From contig NZ_WJNH01000001.1 in the NCBI RefSeq assembly GCF_009649735.1, positions 453,077 to 517,076 on the forward strand: 64,000 bases of DNA. Reading direction: 5' to 3'. Source of the DNA: Salinibacillus xinjiangensis (GTDB lineage: Bacteria; Bacillota; Bacilli; Bacillales; Alkalibacillaceae). The position numbers were made by a program, and so were the translations under genes. This document shows, piece by piece, positions 35,544-44,875 of this stretch. Below the pieces are notes generated by a model. It was not told the origin of the DNA, ran no database searches, and worked only from the letters and a program-made list of their open reading frames with translations. Positions within the stretch are counted from its first letter, which is position 1, and the number at the start of each line of letters is the position of its first letter.

Positions 35544-36626
35544 GTGAAAAGTAAAGTACTGTTATTGCTTATCATTGTACTAGTCGGTTGTAAAGAAGCT
35601 AACGAGCAAAATAAGGAGGAGGCTACGGTAGATAAAGACAAGCCAGTTATTCAAACTAATGGAAATCTAAGCATCAATGTCGTAGCCCAAAACCTATCCA
35701 TTCCTTGGACCATTAATAAGCATGAAAAAATATTTTACCTCAGTCAGCGTGGAGGGACGGTGATTCGTATTGACAAAGAGACCGAATCTATTGAGATACA
35801 AGAGGTTGATGTCGATAAGCCAATAGCACACGTTGGGGAAGGCGGGTTGTTAGGGTTTATATTAGCACCTAATTTTGAAACATCGAATCTAGCATTTGCC
35901 TATCACACGTATGAGGAGAATGAACGCTTGTTTAATCGTGTCATCGTGTTAGAAATGGAAGGGAATCGCTGGGTTGAAAAGGATGTGCTATTAGAAGGAA
36001 TTCCTGGCGGTCGAATCCATAATGGAGGTAGAATTAAAATTGGCCCTGACCAAAAGCTCTATGTAACAGCTGGTGATGCCGGACAGGCTGATCTTGCACA
36101 GAATGAAGATAGTTTAGCTGGGAAAATATTGCGAATGGAACTAGATGGAGGTATACCAACAGACAACCCATTCACAGACTCCTATGTTTACTCATTTGGG
36201 CATCGAAATCCACAGGGTCTTGCCTGGGATTCAAATGGCACTCTATATAGTACTGAGCATGGGCAGAGTGCACATGATGAAATCAATCGAGTGGAACCAG
36301 GTCAAAATTATGGATGGCCGATAATCGAGGGAGATCAGGAGGCGCCTAATATGGAAACACCACTTTATCATACTGGGGAGGAAACGTGGGCACCTTCTGG
36401 AATAGCTATTCATGATGGAAAGCTTTATATTGCGACATTAAGAGGGAACAAACTGATTGAATTTGATTTAGCAACACAGGAACAGTCCTTGCTATATGAT
36501 GAAGGGGGAAGACTTCGGGATGTAATGGTGGAGAACAGTACGTTATACACCATCACCAACAACCGAGATGGCCGCGGCACACCTCAAGAAGGGGATGACA
36601 AGCTAATTGTGATTCCATTAGAGTAG
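35544..36626 (+). CDS. PQQ-dependent sugar dehydrogenase-type lipoprotein
   Basis: This is a secreted lipoprotein with the lipobox LVGC (about residue 17) and a six-bladed propeller of the glucose/sorbosone dehydrogenase family (about residues 45-355). Family motifs are LSIPWTINK, GEGGLLGFILAPNF, GGRIHNGGRIKIGPDQKLYV, AGDAGQ, SFGHRNPQGLAWD (catalytic-site His) and EINRVEPGQNYGWP. The length of 360 residues is normal. The start is GTG 35544, behind GGAAAGGAAGG. Gram-positive members may lack a true PQQ supply, so the cofactor and activity in vivo are uncertain. It is a single gene. Confidence 0.87.
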   Translation: MKSKVLLLLIIVLVGCKEANEQNKEEATVDKDKPVIQTNGNLSINVVAQNLSIPWTINKHEKIFYLSQRGGTVIRIDKETESIEIQEVDVDKPIAHVGEGGLLGFILAPNFETSNLAFAYHTYEENERLFNRVIVLEMEGNRWVEKDVLLEGIPGGRIHNGGRIKIGPDQKLYVTAGDAGQADLAQNEDSLAGKILRMELDGGIPTDNPFTDSYVYSFGHRNPQGLAWDSNGTLYSTEHGQSAHDEINRVEPGQNYGWPIIEGDQEAPNMETPLYHTGEETWAPSGIAIHDGKLYIATLRGNKLIEFDLATQEQSLLYDEGGRLRDVMVENSTLYTITNNRDGRGTPQEGDDKLIVIPLE

Positions 36627-36839
36627 ATACGGTACAAAAGTCGTTGCATTACATTCTGTTATACATATCATTAGCATTGTAAGTTTTTTTCTGATACTTC
36701 AACCTTTGAATTTTTCCATATCAAAATATTATTACTTTGCTAAAAAACTATGATATCCTATTGTATAAATTAGATATAGCTTATTAAACGTATAAGATTG
36801 GTAGGATAAAGTGAAGAAAAACCTGTTGGAGGGAACATA

Positions 36840-37994
36840 ATGACCGATCTATTTAGCCCATTTATTCAAAACGAACGGCAAAAAGCATTATATGATAAAG
36901 TTGCAGAATTATCTTTGAAGGTAAAAGAGCGTGCTAAGGAGATGGATGAGCAAGCCACATTTTCAAAGGATAATTTACTGGACTTAAAGGAATCTGATTA
37001 TGTAACCTTGACTTTACCTGAAGAATATGGTGGAAAAGGCCTTTCTTTATATGAATTCGTCCTCATTCAAGAAAAGCTAGCTGAGGGAGACGGTGCTACT
37101 GCTTTATCCATTGGCTGGCACCTAGGTGTTGTCAAGGAGCTTAGTGAGGAGCAGCCTTGGTCATATGAAGCTTTTGACCAGTTTGCAAAAGAGGTTGCTG
37201 AAAAGAAAAAAGTGGTGAATCGTATTGCATCAGAGCCGGCAACAGGAAGCCCTTCACGCGGTGGCATTCCGGAAACGCGAGCCGTTCGTGACGGGGATTA
37301 TTATATTGTAAATGGTAGGAAAAACTTTGCTACCATGGCTAGTGTCCTAGACTATCTTTTAGTGACAGCCTACGTTGAAGACAAGGAAGCAATTGGTGTC
37401 TTTCTCATCGATAAAGATACGCCCGGGTTAGAAGTAGAGCACACATGGAATACACTTGGCATGCGCGGAACTGGAAGTGATGACCTTGTCTTAAAGAATG
37501 TTAGACTTCACGAGGACCAGCTTGTCGAAATGGCTAGTAAAAAGAAAATGCCAAAGGGGTGGCTTTTACACATACCAGCTTGCTATCTAGGGGTTGCGTT
37601 AGCAGCTCGTAATGACGCGATTGAATTTGCTAAGAACTATCAACCTAACAGCTTAAAAACACCAATATCTGAAGTACCACATATTCAACAAAAAATTGGG
37701 GAAATGGATTTTGAGCTGCTAAGAGCTAGGAACTTTATGTATACCATTGCCAATCAATGGGATCAGCATCCAGAACGTCGTGCTCAATTAGGTCCAGAGC
37801 TTGCAGCAGTTAAAGTAGATGCGACAAATACAGCAAGCAAAGTTGTGGATCTGGCTATGCGTATTGTGGGTGGCAGAGGTTTATCAAAGGACTACTCATT
37901 TGAGCGTTATTACCGTGATGTGAGAGCAGGGCTCCATAACCCGCCGATGGAGGATGCTGTGATTCAGATGCTAGCTGGGCGTGCTTTAGAATAG
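36840..37994 (+). CDS. Acyl-CoA dehydrogenase family flavoenzyme
   Basis: This is an FAD-dependent acyl-CoA dehydrogenase of 384 residues with the usual three parts: N-terminal helices (about 10-115), a middle beta domain (ASEPATGSPSRGG at about 133, then GRKNFATMASVLDYLLV), and a C-terminal helical domain ending in RIVGGRGLSKDYSFERYYRDVRAG. The substrate is not evident. The divergence from FadE at 59 kb suggests a special acyl-CoA or a non-CoA substrate, as in DszC-like members. The ribosome binding site is GGAGGGAAC. It is a single gene followed by a repeat-rich gap. Confidence 0.85.
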   Translation: MTDLFSPFIQNERQKALYDKVAELSLKVKERAKEMDEQATFSKDNLLDLKESDYVTLTLPEEYGGKGLSLYEFVLIQEKLAEGDGATALSIGWHLGVVKELSEEQPWSYEAFDQFAKEVAEKKKVVNRIASEPATGSPSRGGIPETRAVRDGDYYIVNGRKNFATMASVLDYLLVTAYVEDKEAIGVFLIDKDTPGLEVEHTWNTLGMRGTGSDDLVLKNVRLHEDQLVEMASKKKMPKGWLLHIPACYLGVALAARNDAIEFAKNYQPNSLKTPISEVPHIQQKIGEMDFELLRARNFMYTIANQWDQHPERRAQLGPELAAVKVDATNTASKVVDLAMRIVGGRGLSKDYSFERYYRDVRAGLHNPPMEDAVIQMLAGRALE

Positions 37995-37999
37995 CGTGG

Positions 38000-38345
38000 A
38001 TACATACGAAGGGTTTAGCATTTGTAAGAGGCACTTTAGCGATTATTCTTGAATGTTTAGCTAGATTCAATGGGGGTTAGTTAATGGATAGCAATCTTTA
38101 GTTTAGTGAAGGAACTTTAACTTTGTCGAAGGGGACTTCAGCAAATTGGTATGGTACTTTAGCTAAGTTGGAGGCTTTAGCATTTAACTGTGCATCTATA
38201 GCATAGTCAACTAAATCTTTAGCAACAGAGGGGCGACGTTTAGGATGACGCCTCTCATCTTCAGCATTTAACCACTACTTCAGCAAAATCAAAGAAATCT
38301 TTAGCAAATTCACCATTAACTTTAGCCTCAACGCCGCACCGCACC
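38000..38345. repeat. Intergenic array of CTTTAGCA/CTTCAGCA-type octamers
   Basis: The 435-base gap after the acyl-CoA dehydrogenase gene holds many degenerate copies of CTTTAGC(A) or CTTCAGCA, for example near 38031, 38125, 38157, 38184, 38209, 38269, 38311 and 38328. They are irregularly spaced (about 15-40 bases) and all in the same orientation. No reading frame stays open. The same octamer family fills the gap at 54.1-54.55 kb. Confidence 0.7.
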
Positions 38346-38392
38346 AACGGCCAGCCACCCTCATTCAGTCGCCCTACATCAACCACAAAATA

Positions 38393-38417
38393 GCCAGCCC
38401 CAAAAACTGAGGCTGGC
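38393..38417 (-). terminator. Terminator of the minus-strand catabolic operon
   Basis: GCCAGCC (38393-38399) pairs with GGCTGGC (38411-38417), 12 bases past the stop of the M24 gene. Confidence 0.65.
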
Positions 38418-38429
38418 CCTTAAATAAAC

Positions 38430-39638
38430 CTACTTCGGCAATGTAGTACCATTAATATAAAGAGGTGGAGTTGGATTTTTAATATATAAGTCCCGAGGAA
38501 AATCAGCTAACGTTTCACAGCCTTGATCCGTTATTCGAATGGCCTCGCTAATCTCCACCCCGTAATTTTTAAACCATAAGCCTGGAATTAGATGTAGTGT
38601 CATATTTGGCTGGATGACAGTTTTGTCTCCTGGCCGGATACTGATGGTATGTTCACCCCAATCAGGTGGATAGCTTAGGCCGACTGAATAGCCGAGGCGG
38701 GATGATTTATGGTAACCATATTTGGCGATTTCACGTTGCCAAACGTCTTCGATTTCTTCGCTCGTTACACCTGGCTTAATAAAATCTAATGTTTTATTTA
38801 AACCCTCCACGACAATCTTTGAGGTATCTGCCATCTCCTCCGTTGGCTCGCCAATGACCATTGTTCGAGCTAAAGGAGAATGGTAACGATTATAGCAGCC
38901 TGCAAGTTCAATGATGACAGGATCATTCACATCATAACATTCATCTGTCCATGTGAAATGAGGAGCTGATGTTTTTCTTCCTGATGGAATCATAGGAACA
39001 ATTGCAGGATAATCACCGCCAAATTCGGCCGTACCGCTAACCTGTGCATGATAAATATTTGCCGCTACATCACATTCACGTACCCCCTGATTAATCGTTT
39101 CATATGCTCGCTGCATAGCGGACTCAGCAATTTTACCTGCTTTTTTCATATAGGCAATTTCCTGAGGTGATTTAATAATTCTTACCCAGTTCACAAGCTG
39201 GCCTGCATCTTTAAATTTGGCATTCGGTAGGCTACTGACCAATTTTCGGTACGAAAGAGCACTAAAATAGTGCGTTTCCATTTCAAGGCCAATGACCCGG
39301 TTTGCCTGCCCAATTTCTTTTAGAATATCAGCAGCAAACTCCATAGGATGCTTTTCATCTGATTGTATATAGTCGTCTGGGTATGAAATGATATAGTCAT
39401 TGTTCATCCATGTGGATATCCGTGCACTATTGGCATCCATTTCCCTTCCGATCCAAATCGGCTGTTCTTCATCGACCATCACGATAATCATTTGATGGAC
39501 GTAAAATGACCAGGCGTTATAGCCACTTAAATAATTCATGTTGGAAGGATTAACGAGTATTAAGACTTCAATTCCTTCTTCGTTCATCTTCTGTTTCGTT
39601 TTTTTCATTCGTTCTTTATATTCTCCTAACGCAAACAT
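38430..39638 (-). CDS. Ectoine hydrolase-like M24 enzyme (DoeA/EutD type)
   Basis: This pita-bread-fold enzyme of 402 residues has a creatinase N-domain (about 10-150) and an M24 catalytic domain (about 165-390). The N-domain signatures NYLSGYNAWSFY, WIGREMDANSAR and ISYPDDYIQSDEKHPM are those I associate with ectoine hydrolase DoeA (EutD) rather than Xaa-Pro peptidases. DoeA opens the ectoine ring to N-acetyl-diaminobutyrate. I place the start at ATG 39638 (MFALGEYKERM) behind AAAGGAGTG. It is the last of five genes on the minus strand. A related proline peptidase or creatinase-like hydrolase is the alternative. Confidence 0.75.
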   Translation of the reverse strand: MFALGEYKERMKKTKQKMNEEGIEVLILVNPSNMNYLSGYNAWSFYVHQMIIVMVDEEQPIWIGREMDANSARISTWMNNDYIISYPDDYIQSDEKHPMEFAADILKEIGQANRVIGLEMETHYFSALSYRKLVSSLPNAKFKDAGQLVNWVRIIKSPQEIAYMKKAGKIAESAMQRAYETINQGVRECDVAANIYHAQVSGTAEFGGDYPAIVPMIPSGRKTSAPHFTWTDECYDVNDPVIIELAGCYNRYHSPLARTMVIGEPTEEMADTSKIVVEGLNKTLDFIKPGVTSEEIEDVWQREIAKYGYHKSSRLGYSVGLSYPPDWGEHTISIRPGDKTVIQPNMTLHLIPGLWFKNYGVEISEAIRITDQGCETLADFPRDLYIKNPTPPLYINGTTLPK

Positions 39639-39710
39639 CCCTTTCACTCCTTTCTTGGTGCTAAGCACTCGAATTTGCTGCCGCATTGGCGAGCACAGTC
39701 CCAACCTTAG

Positions 39711-41150
39711 TTAGGCTAAGTTAAAGCAGACAACTTTTGGTTCGGTCATTTCATTGATCGCATATTCGATACCCTCACGACCAATTCCGGATTTTTTCAC
39801 CCCACCAAATGGCATGGCATCAATTCGATAATCACTGCTGTCGTTAATCATAATTCCTCCTACCTTTATCTTATGAATCGCCTTAAATGCGTGTTCTAGA
39901 TTTTGCGTAAAAATACCAGCCTGTAAGCCATAATCTACATCGTTGGATTTTTGAATGGCTTCATCAAAATCATCGACAGCATAAAGAATGACGACAGGGC
40001 CAAATACTTCTTCAGATGCTAAAATGGAATGTTCAGGGAGTTGCTCAATTACGGTTGGCGCATAAAACGCCCCCTTACGCTTTCCGCCACATAGGAGATG
40101 TGCACCTTTATCAAGGGCATCGTCTACCCAGTTTTCTACTCGAATGGCTTCTTTTTCTGTAATTAAAGGTCCCATATCGGTAACAGGAGAAAGCTTATCA
40201 CCTGTCACATATTGTTCTGTACGTTTGATGAATTCGGTTTTAAATTCATCGTAAACTTCTCGCTCTACATAGATTCTTTGAACCCCAATACAGTTTTGGC
40301 CAGCAGCGGCAAATGCTCCGGATACTGTAGAGCTGACTGCCTTTTCAAGATTCGCGTCCTTTAAAATAATGGCCGGTGAATTAGAGCCTAATTCCATGCC
40401 TAGTTTCTTCACTCCAGTTTTGGTGCTAATTTCATGTCCGGTTTCATAGCCGCCTGTAAAGGAAATCATTTGAATATCCTCATGTTCAATTAAAAGGTCA
40501 CCAATTTCACTGCCACGCCCAGTAATAACACTGAGCACTTTCTTTGGAAGTCCTGCTTCCTCCATCAAACCAGCAAGCTTTAATGCACTTAGTGGTGTTA
40601 CGGAGGCTGGTTTGACAATTAAAGCATTTCCACTTGCAACAGCTGGACCGACTTTATGAGCGACTAAATTAAGTGGATCATTAAAAGGAGTTATGGCTGC
40701 GATTAGGCCAATTGGAAAGCGATAATAATAGCCAACTCGATTTTCACTTCCAAGTCTTTGGTCGAAGGAGATGGTTTCCCCTTTAATTCTTCTCGCTTCC
40801 TCAGCGCTGATGCGAAGCGTTTCAATAGCTCGTGTGACTTCACCAGCTGCTTCACGAATAGTTTTACTTCCTTCCTGAGCAATTGTTTGGGCAAATTCTT
40901 CCTTTCGTTCCGCTAATAAATTGGCAGCTCGATTTAAAATGGATATACGTTCGTGAACAGGCATTTCGGCTGCAATTTCAACGCCTTCCTTTGCTTCTTC
41001 AATAGCCCTCAGCATATCCTCTTTGCTTGCGGCAGGTACACTTGCAATCAGCTCATTATTTTGGGGATTGTAGACATCAATTTTATTCTTACGATTGACC
41101 CATTCTCCTCCTACACACATTTTTACTTGCTCTACTTGGGCTTTCATCAT
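39711..41150 (-). CDS. Aldehyde dehydrogenase, probable semialdehyde-oxidising
   Basis: This is an NAD(P)-dependent aldehyde dehydrogenase of 479 residues. The Rossmann region is IAAITPFNDPLNLVAHK (about 152), the catalytic Glu is in MELGSNSPA (about 251) and the catalytic Cys in AAGQNCIGVQR (about 286). FGPVVILYAVDDFDEAI and MPFGGVKKSGIGREG close the active site. It is related to succinate-semialdehyde and lactaldehyde dehydrogenases. In this operon it could oxidise aspartate semialdehyde, as DoeC does in ectoine degradation; that role is inferred. The ribosome binding site is AAAGGAGTG. The homoserine dehydrogenase gene lies 48 bases upstream. Confidence 0.85.
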   Translation of the reverse strand: MMKAQVEQVKMCVGGEWVNRKNKIDVYNPQNNELIASVPAASKEDMLRAIEEAKEGVEIAAEMPVHERISILNRAANLLAERKEEFAQTIAQEGSKTIREAAGEVTRAIETLRISAEEARRIKGETISFDQRLGSENRVGYYYRFPIGLIAAITPFNDPLNLVAHKVGPAVASGNALIVKPASVTPLSALKLAGLMEEAGLPKKVLSVITGRGSEIGDLLIEHEDIQMISFTGGYETGHEISTKTGVKKLGMELGSNSPAIILKDANLEKAVSSTVSGAFAAAGQNCIGVQRIYVEREVYDEFKTEFIKRTEQYVTGDKLSPVTDMGPLITEKEAIRVENWVDDALDKGAHLLCGGKRKGAFYAPTVIEQLPEHSILASEEVFGPVVILYAVDDFDEAIQKSNDVDYGLQAGIFTQNLEHAFKAIHKIKVGGIMINDSSDYRIDAMPFGGVKKSGIGREGIEYAINEMTEPKVVCFNLA

Positions 41151-41198
41151 CTAACACTCCTTTCGAATTAAATCCAGACTTAAGAACCAAGCTATGAT

Positions 41199-42242
41199 TT
41201 ACTCTACGATGTTGCGATCGATATTGATTAGGTCAATTAAAAGAGAATAACCGGTTTCTGTAATTCCTGCCCCCGCGCCCATTAACGTTATAGGGCCAGA
41301 GAGATCACACTCATAGGTAATGGCATTGGTTGCTCCTTGCACACCAGCAAGTGGGTCGGTCACGTCAATTTTTTCAGGTTTGACAGAAGCGTAAACTTGA
41401 TTTCCTTCCTTATAAATTTTTCCGAGCATTTTCCACCGTTTGTTCTCAGCCTTTGCTTCCTGAATGTCAGCAGGTGTGAGACTTGAGATTCCTTCACAGG
41501 CCACATCCTTTTTTGTTAGTGGAAGGCCCATGACCACATTCGCTAAGATGACTACTTTATAAAGGGCATCATAGCCTTCTACATCACTAGTTGGATCTGC
41601 TTCGGCGTAGCCCAACTCCTGTGCTTGTGCTAGGGCATCCTCATAAGCCATGCCGGTTTCCATTTGGGTCAAAATGTAGTTTGTTGTGCCATTAAGAATG
41701 CCGCGTATTTCAGTGATTTCATTTCCAGTTAGGGATACAAGCGGCATACGTAAAGCAGGAGTTCCACTCATCACAGTTCCTTCAAATCCCCAGCGTACGC
41801 CATTTTCCTTTGCAAGCTCTGATAATTCTTCATAGGCAACCGCAATCGGCCCTTTATTGCTCATGACAACATTTTTTCCATTATCAAAGGCTGCTTTACA
41901 ATGGTCGATAGCGGGCTGACCCGTGTTGACGTCTGTGAATGTAATTTCAACAATAGTATCGGCATTCGTTTTTTCGATTGTCGTTAAACTATCCCAGCCT
42001 CGAACTAACCCTTCATCGTCAGGATAATCTGCTAGATTGCCAGAATTGTTCATTACATTTGCTACTTGATCCAAATCAAGCCCGTTAGGATTGTGAATCG
42101 ATCCTTTCATTAAGTCAGAGATGGAGACGACTTCAATGTCTAAGCTGAGATCATCTGCAAGGTGATGTCCCTTTCTTCGTAATATATCCATCAGTCCCTG
42201 ACCGACACCACCGAACCCAATAAATGCAATTTTGTGTGTCAT
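41199..42242 (-). CDS. Homoserine dehydrogenase, short form
   Basis: This enzyme interconverts homoserine and aspartate semialdehyde with NAD(P)H. The N-terminal Rossmann motif is IAFIGFGGVGQGLMDILRRKG (GxGxxG), with KGPIA (about 125), the catalytic-domain signature GILNGTTNYILTQME (about 185), and the Asp/Lys region AEADPTSDVEGYDALYK. It is 347 residues long and lacks the regulatory ACT domain of biosynthetic enzymes, which fits a catabolic setting. ATG 42242 (MTHKIAFIG) is chosen because it is 8 bases from AAGGAGGG; another ATG two codons upstream is too close to that site. Confidence 0.88.
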   Translation of the reverse strand: MTHKIAFIGFGGVGQGLMDILRRKGHHLADDLSLDIEVVSISDLMKGSIHNPNGLDLDQVANVMNNSGNLADYPDDEGLVRGWDSLTTIEKTNADTIVEITFTDVNTGQPAIDHCKAAFDNGKNVVMSNKGPIAVAYEELSELAKENGVRWGFEGTVMSGTPALRMPLVSLTGNEITEIRGILNGTTNYILTQMETGMAYEDALAQAQELGYAEADPTSDVEGYDALYKVVILANVVMGLPLTKKDVACEGISSLTPADIQEAKAENKRWKMLGKIYKEGNQVYASVKPEKIDVTDPLAGVQGATNAITYECDLSGPITLMGAGAGITETGYSLLIDLINIDRNIVE

Positions 42243-42260
42243 ACTCATTTCCCTCCTTTG

Positions 42261-42353
42261 TAGAATCAACTAACCTATCTTGATAGGTCAATGTATGGAA
42301 TCAACTGACCTATCTAGTAAGGTCAATTTATGGAATCAATCAACCTATCTTAT
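42261..42353. repeat. 35-nt tandem repeat between two operon genes
   Basis: Two full units (42261-42295 and 42296-42330) and a partial third (from 42331) share a T-R-GAATCAAC...ACCTATCT core. Unit 1 contains the inverted repeat ACCTATC/GATAGGT, so each copy may form a small hairpin. The third copy overlaps the last codons of the M20 gene. The position suggests duplication of the 3' end of that gene, or an mRNA processing element. Confidence 0.75.
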
Positions 42354-43548
42354 ATATTCCTTTTAAAAAGCGGCTTGCGGTTTCTGCAAAGATAGTAATT
42401 CCGTAAATGATTGCATCCTCGTTAATATCAAATTCAGGCATGTGCAACCCCCTATTCGGCTGCTGATCCTTTTGGGCTCCGAGAAAAAACATGGCTCCAG
42501 GTACTCGCTCTGTCATATGGCTAAAATCCTCTCCGCCGAGACCAAATGGTTTGTGCTCAATTGTAAATTCTGGGAGGATGTCCTGAACGGTTTGTTCATA
42601 CCACCTTGTTACAGATGGATTATTATAAAGAACAGGTTCTCCGTGATTCACCGATAATGTGTAATCACCACCCATAAACCGAGTAAGCTCTAATGCCTTA
42701 TTTAATTCTTCCTCTAATTGAAATCTTGTGCTCGGATGGTAGCTGCGAATGGTACCTTGGAGTTTTACTTCATTAGGTATGACGTTATAGGATGGAGTGG
42801 TTTCGATATGGGTGACACTGATGACAGAAGGCTCTAAGGGAGAAACTTTTCGAGCAACAATGCCCTGAATATGCTGCAATATAGTACCCAACATCCAAAT
42901 GGGGTCTGAGGCGTGATGTGGATAGGCGGCATGCCCACCTGAGCCATGGAGCGTAGCCTCAAAGGTATCGACACTAGCCATGCTGTATCCTTCATTAATC
43001 AGGACATTTCCTACCGGTTCTTCTGGATTTACATGAAGGGCCATGACCGCATCCACTTTTTCTAACACTCCACCCTTAATCAGGTGTGGTGCACCGGTTA
43101 GCCCATTTTCATCGGTATCCTCTTCAGCAGGCTGAAAAATAAAGACTAGTTTACCCGTTAATTTTCCTTTATTCATTTCAGTGGCAAGTAATTGAGCTGT
43201 TCCAAGTCCGATGGTAGTGTGAGCATCATGGCCACATGCGTGCATCACACCTTTGTGCTGTGATTTATAATTATGTTTATTTTCTTCAGCTATAGGGAGG
43301 GCATCAATGTCTGCTCGAATGGCGATCGTCGGACCCTCTCCATTAGAGAGGATCCCGACAACACCAGTATCTAACCCAATATTTTCTTTCCCTGTTAGAA
43401 CCACCATGTTATCAATGCTATTCAAATAATTTTTTATTTTTTTGGTCGTTTTATATTCCAAAAAGCTCAACTCAGGAAACTGATGTAGTTGCCGCCGAAT
43501 GGCCCGAAGTTCCGCTTTCATAGAGAGCGCTTTTTTTAGGAAAGTCAT
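42340..43548 (-). CDS. M20-family amidohydrolase (N-acyl amino acid deacylase)
   Basis: This two-metal aminoacylase-like hydrolase of 402 residues has metal-binding residues in HACGHDAHTT (about 104-113) and FQPAEEDTDENG (about 138), and the C-terminal GGEDFSHM (about 346). The lid/dimer domain carries HGSGGHAAYPHHASDP. It belongs to the subgroup of N-acetyl-diaminopimelate, IAA-amino-acid and hippurate hydrolases. In this operon it could remove the acetyl group from N-acetyl-diaminobutyrate, replacing the unrelated DoeB. That is inference. The ribosome binding site is GGGGGTG at some distance. It lies 36 bases after the PLP-enzyme gene. Confidence 0.85.
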   Translation of the reverse strand: MTFLKKALSMKAELRAIRRQLHQFPELSFLEYKTTKKIKNYLNSIDNMVVLTGKENIGLDTGVVGILSNGEGPTIAIRADIDALPIAEENKHNYKSQHKGVMHACGHDAHTTIGLGTAQLLATEMNKGKLTGKLVFIFQPAEEDTDENGLTGAPHLIKGGVLEKVDAVMALHVNPEEPVGNVLINEGYSMASVDTFEATLHGSGGHAAYPHHASDPIWMLGTILQHIQGIVARKVSPLEPSVISVTHIETTPSYNVIPNEVKLQGTIRSYHPSTRFQLEEELNKALELTRFMGGDYTLSVNHGEPVLYNNPSVTRWYEQTVQDILPEFTIEHKPFGLGGEDFSHMTERVPGAMFFLGAQKDQQPNRGLHMPEFDINEDAIIYGITIFAETASRFLKGIYKIG

Positions 43549-43584
43549 TGGTTTTTAACACCCCCAGTTACCCTTCATGAACGC

Positions 43585-44781
43585 TTAATTCTTAACTGGA
43601 ACATAGGATAAAGCATGCTCTAAATCCGTAATTAAATCGTTTACATCTTCAATGCCAACCGAGTAACGGACTAAACCTTCAGGAATACCAAGGGCTTTTC
43701 GTTCCTCAGGTGTACATTCCACATGACTTGTCGTTCTTGCAGGACCAACAACTGTTTCTACTGATCCTAAGTTAGCGGCCCGGTTTGCATATTGTAATCT
43801 TGGTAAAAATTCACGAACCCCATCAAGGCCCTCTTTTAACGAAAAGCTTAGCATTCCACCAAAGTTCTTCATTTGTTTCTTGGCAATTTCATGGTTTGGG
43901 TGGGTTTCTAGGCCTGGATAAAATACATCTTCAACCGCTTCATGCTGCTTCAAATAGTTCGCTATTTTCATAGCACTTGCACATTGACGTTCGTTCCGTA
44001 AATCTAATGTTTTCATGCCACGAAGCAGTAGGTAAGCTGCCATTGGATCAAGTGTAGCACCGTTAATTTCACGGTAATGGTAGATTTTTTCGACTAAATC
44101 TTCCTTTCCACATACGACTCCCCCAAGAGCATCAGCGTGACCGCCTAAGAATTTTGTTGCACTGTGAATCACTAGGTCTGCTCCTAAGGAAAGTGGATTT
44201 TGGTTCATTGGAGTAGCAAATGTATTATCAACAAAAACGAGAGCGCCTACTTTTTTGGCTGCGGTTGCCATTCGTTTAATGTCGGTAATTTTCACGGTTG
44301 GATTTGTTGGGCTTTCCAAATATAAAATGTCACAACCCTTGGCGACTTCTTTTTCCATTTCCTCATGATTGGCCGTTTCACATAAAACAACATCAATATT
44401 TAACCGTGGCAAAAACTCGGAGAATATTTTGTTTGTACCGCCATAAGTATCTTTAATGGTAACAACACGATCACCTGGTTTTAGAAAGGTAGCTAATGAG
44501 TTACTTATGGCCGCCATTCCAGTTGAAAAACTTGTTGCACTCTCAGCACCTTCTAAAATCTTCACTTTGTCCTCAAAGGATTGTACGGTTGGGTTTGTGT
44601 TTCGTCCGTAGATATGACCTTCTTTGTTCCCAATGGCAACTTCGAACCACTCATCAATGTCGTCATACCCAAAAGAAACACTGTGTACAACAGGGACCTG
44701 CGTAGCACCATGTACAAGATAGTCTTTTTCACCAGCCCAAACGGTTTTAGTTGCGTTTGTTACTTCGTTAAACTTAGTCAT
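43585..44781 (-). CDS. Cys/Met-metabolism PLP enzyme (gamma-lyase/synthase-like)
   Basis: This PLP-dependent fold-type I enzyme has 398 residues. Motifs are YGRNTNPTVQSFEDK (about 56), the PLP-phosphate site STGMAAISNSLA, DNTFATPMNQNPLSLGADLV, and the Schiff-base Lys in HSATKFLGGHADALGG (about 196). ARTTSHVECTPEERKALG near the end matches the cystathionine gamma-synthase/gamma-lyase and methionine gamma-lyase family. Gamma-elimination or gamma-replacement on a four-carbon amino acid is expected. It is the first gene of the operon. ATG 44781 (MTKFNEVTNA) follows AAAGGGG. The exact substrate is unknown. Confidence 0.85.
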   Translation of the reverse strand: MTKFNEVTNATKTVWAGEKDYLVHGATQVPVVHSVSFGYDDIDEWFEVAIGNKEGHIYGRNTNPTVQSFEDKVKILEGAESATSFSTGMAAISNSLATFLKPGDRVVTIKDTYGGTNKIFSEFLPRLNIDVVLCETANHEEMEKEVAKGCDILYLESPTNPTVKITDIKRMATAAKKVGALVFVDNTFATPMNQNPLSLGADLVIHSATKFLGGHADALGGVVCGKEDLVEKIYHYREINGATLDPMAAYLLLRGMKTLDLRNERQCASAMKIANYLKQHEAVEDVFYPGLETHPNHEIAKKQMKNFGGMLSFSLKEGLDGVREFLPRLQYANRAANLGSVETVVGPARTTSHVECTPEERKALGIPEGLVRYSVGIEDVNDLITDLEHALSYVPVKN

Positions 44782-44858
44782 GACAATCATTCCCCTTTCA
44801 TAATTGTGAAATAGTAAGACCAATCATTCCCCAAACATCTACCCTATTCCACTTCAGC

Positions 44859-44875
44859 TCACAATTTTATTGTGA
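44859..44875. promoter_or_regulatory. 17-bp palindrome in the divergent operon/PucR control region
   Basis: TCACAAT-TTT-ATTGTGA is a perfect palindrome midway between the PLP-enzyme gene and the PucR regulator gene. A half-site, ATTGTGA, recurs at 44803-44809, near the operon start. It is a good candidate operator for the divergent regulator. Confidence 0.55.

Noticed and set aside
38000-38345. CRISPR array
   Set aside because: The repeats are only about 8 bases long, degenerate and irregularly spaced, with no constant spacer length and no cas genes nearby.
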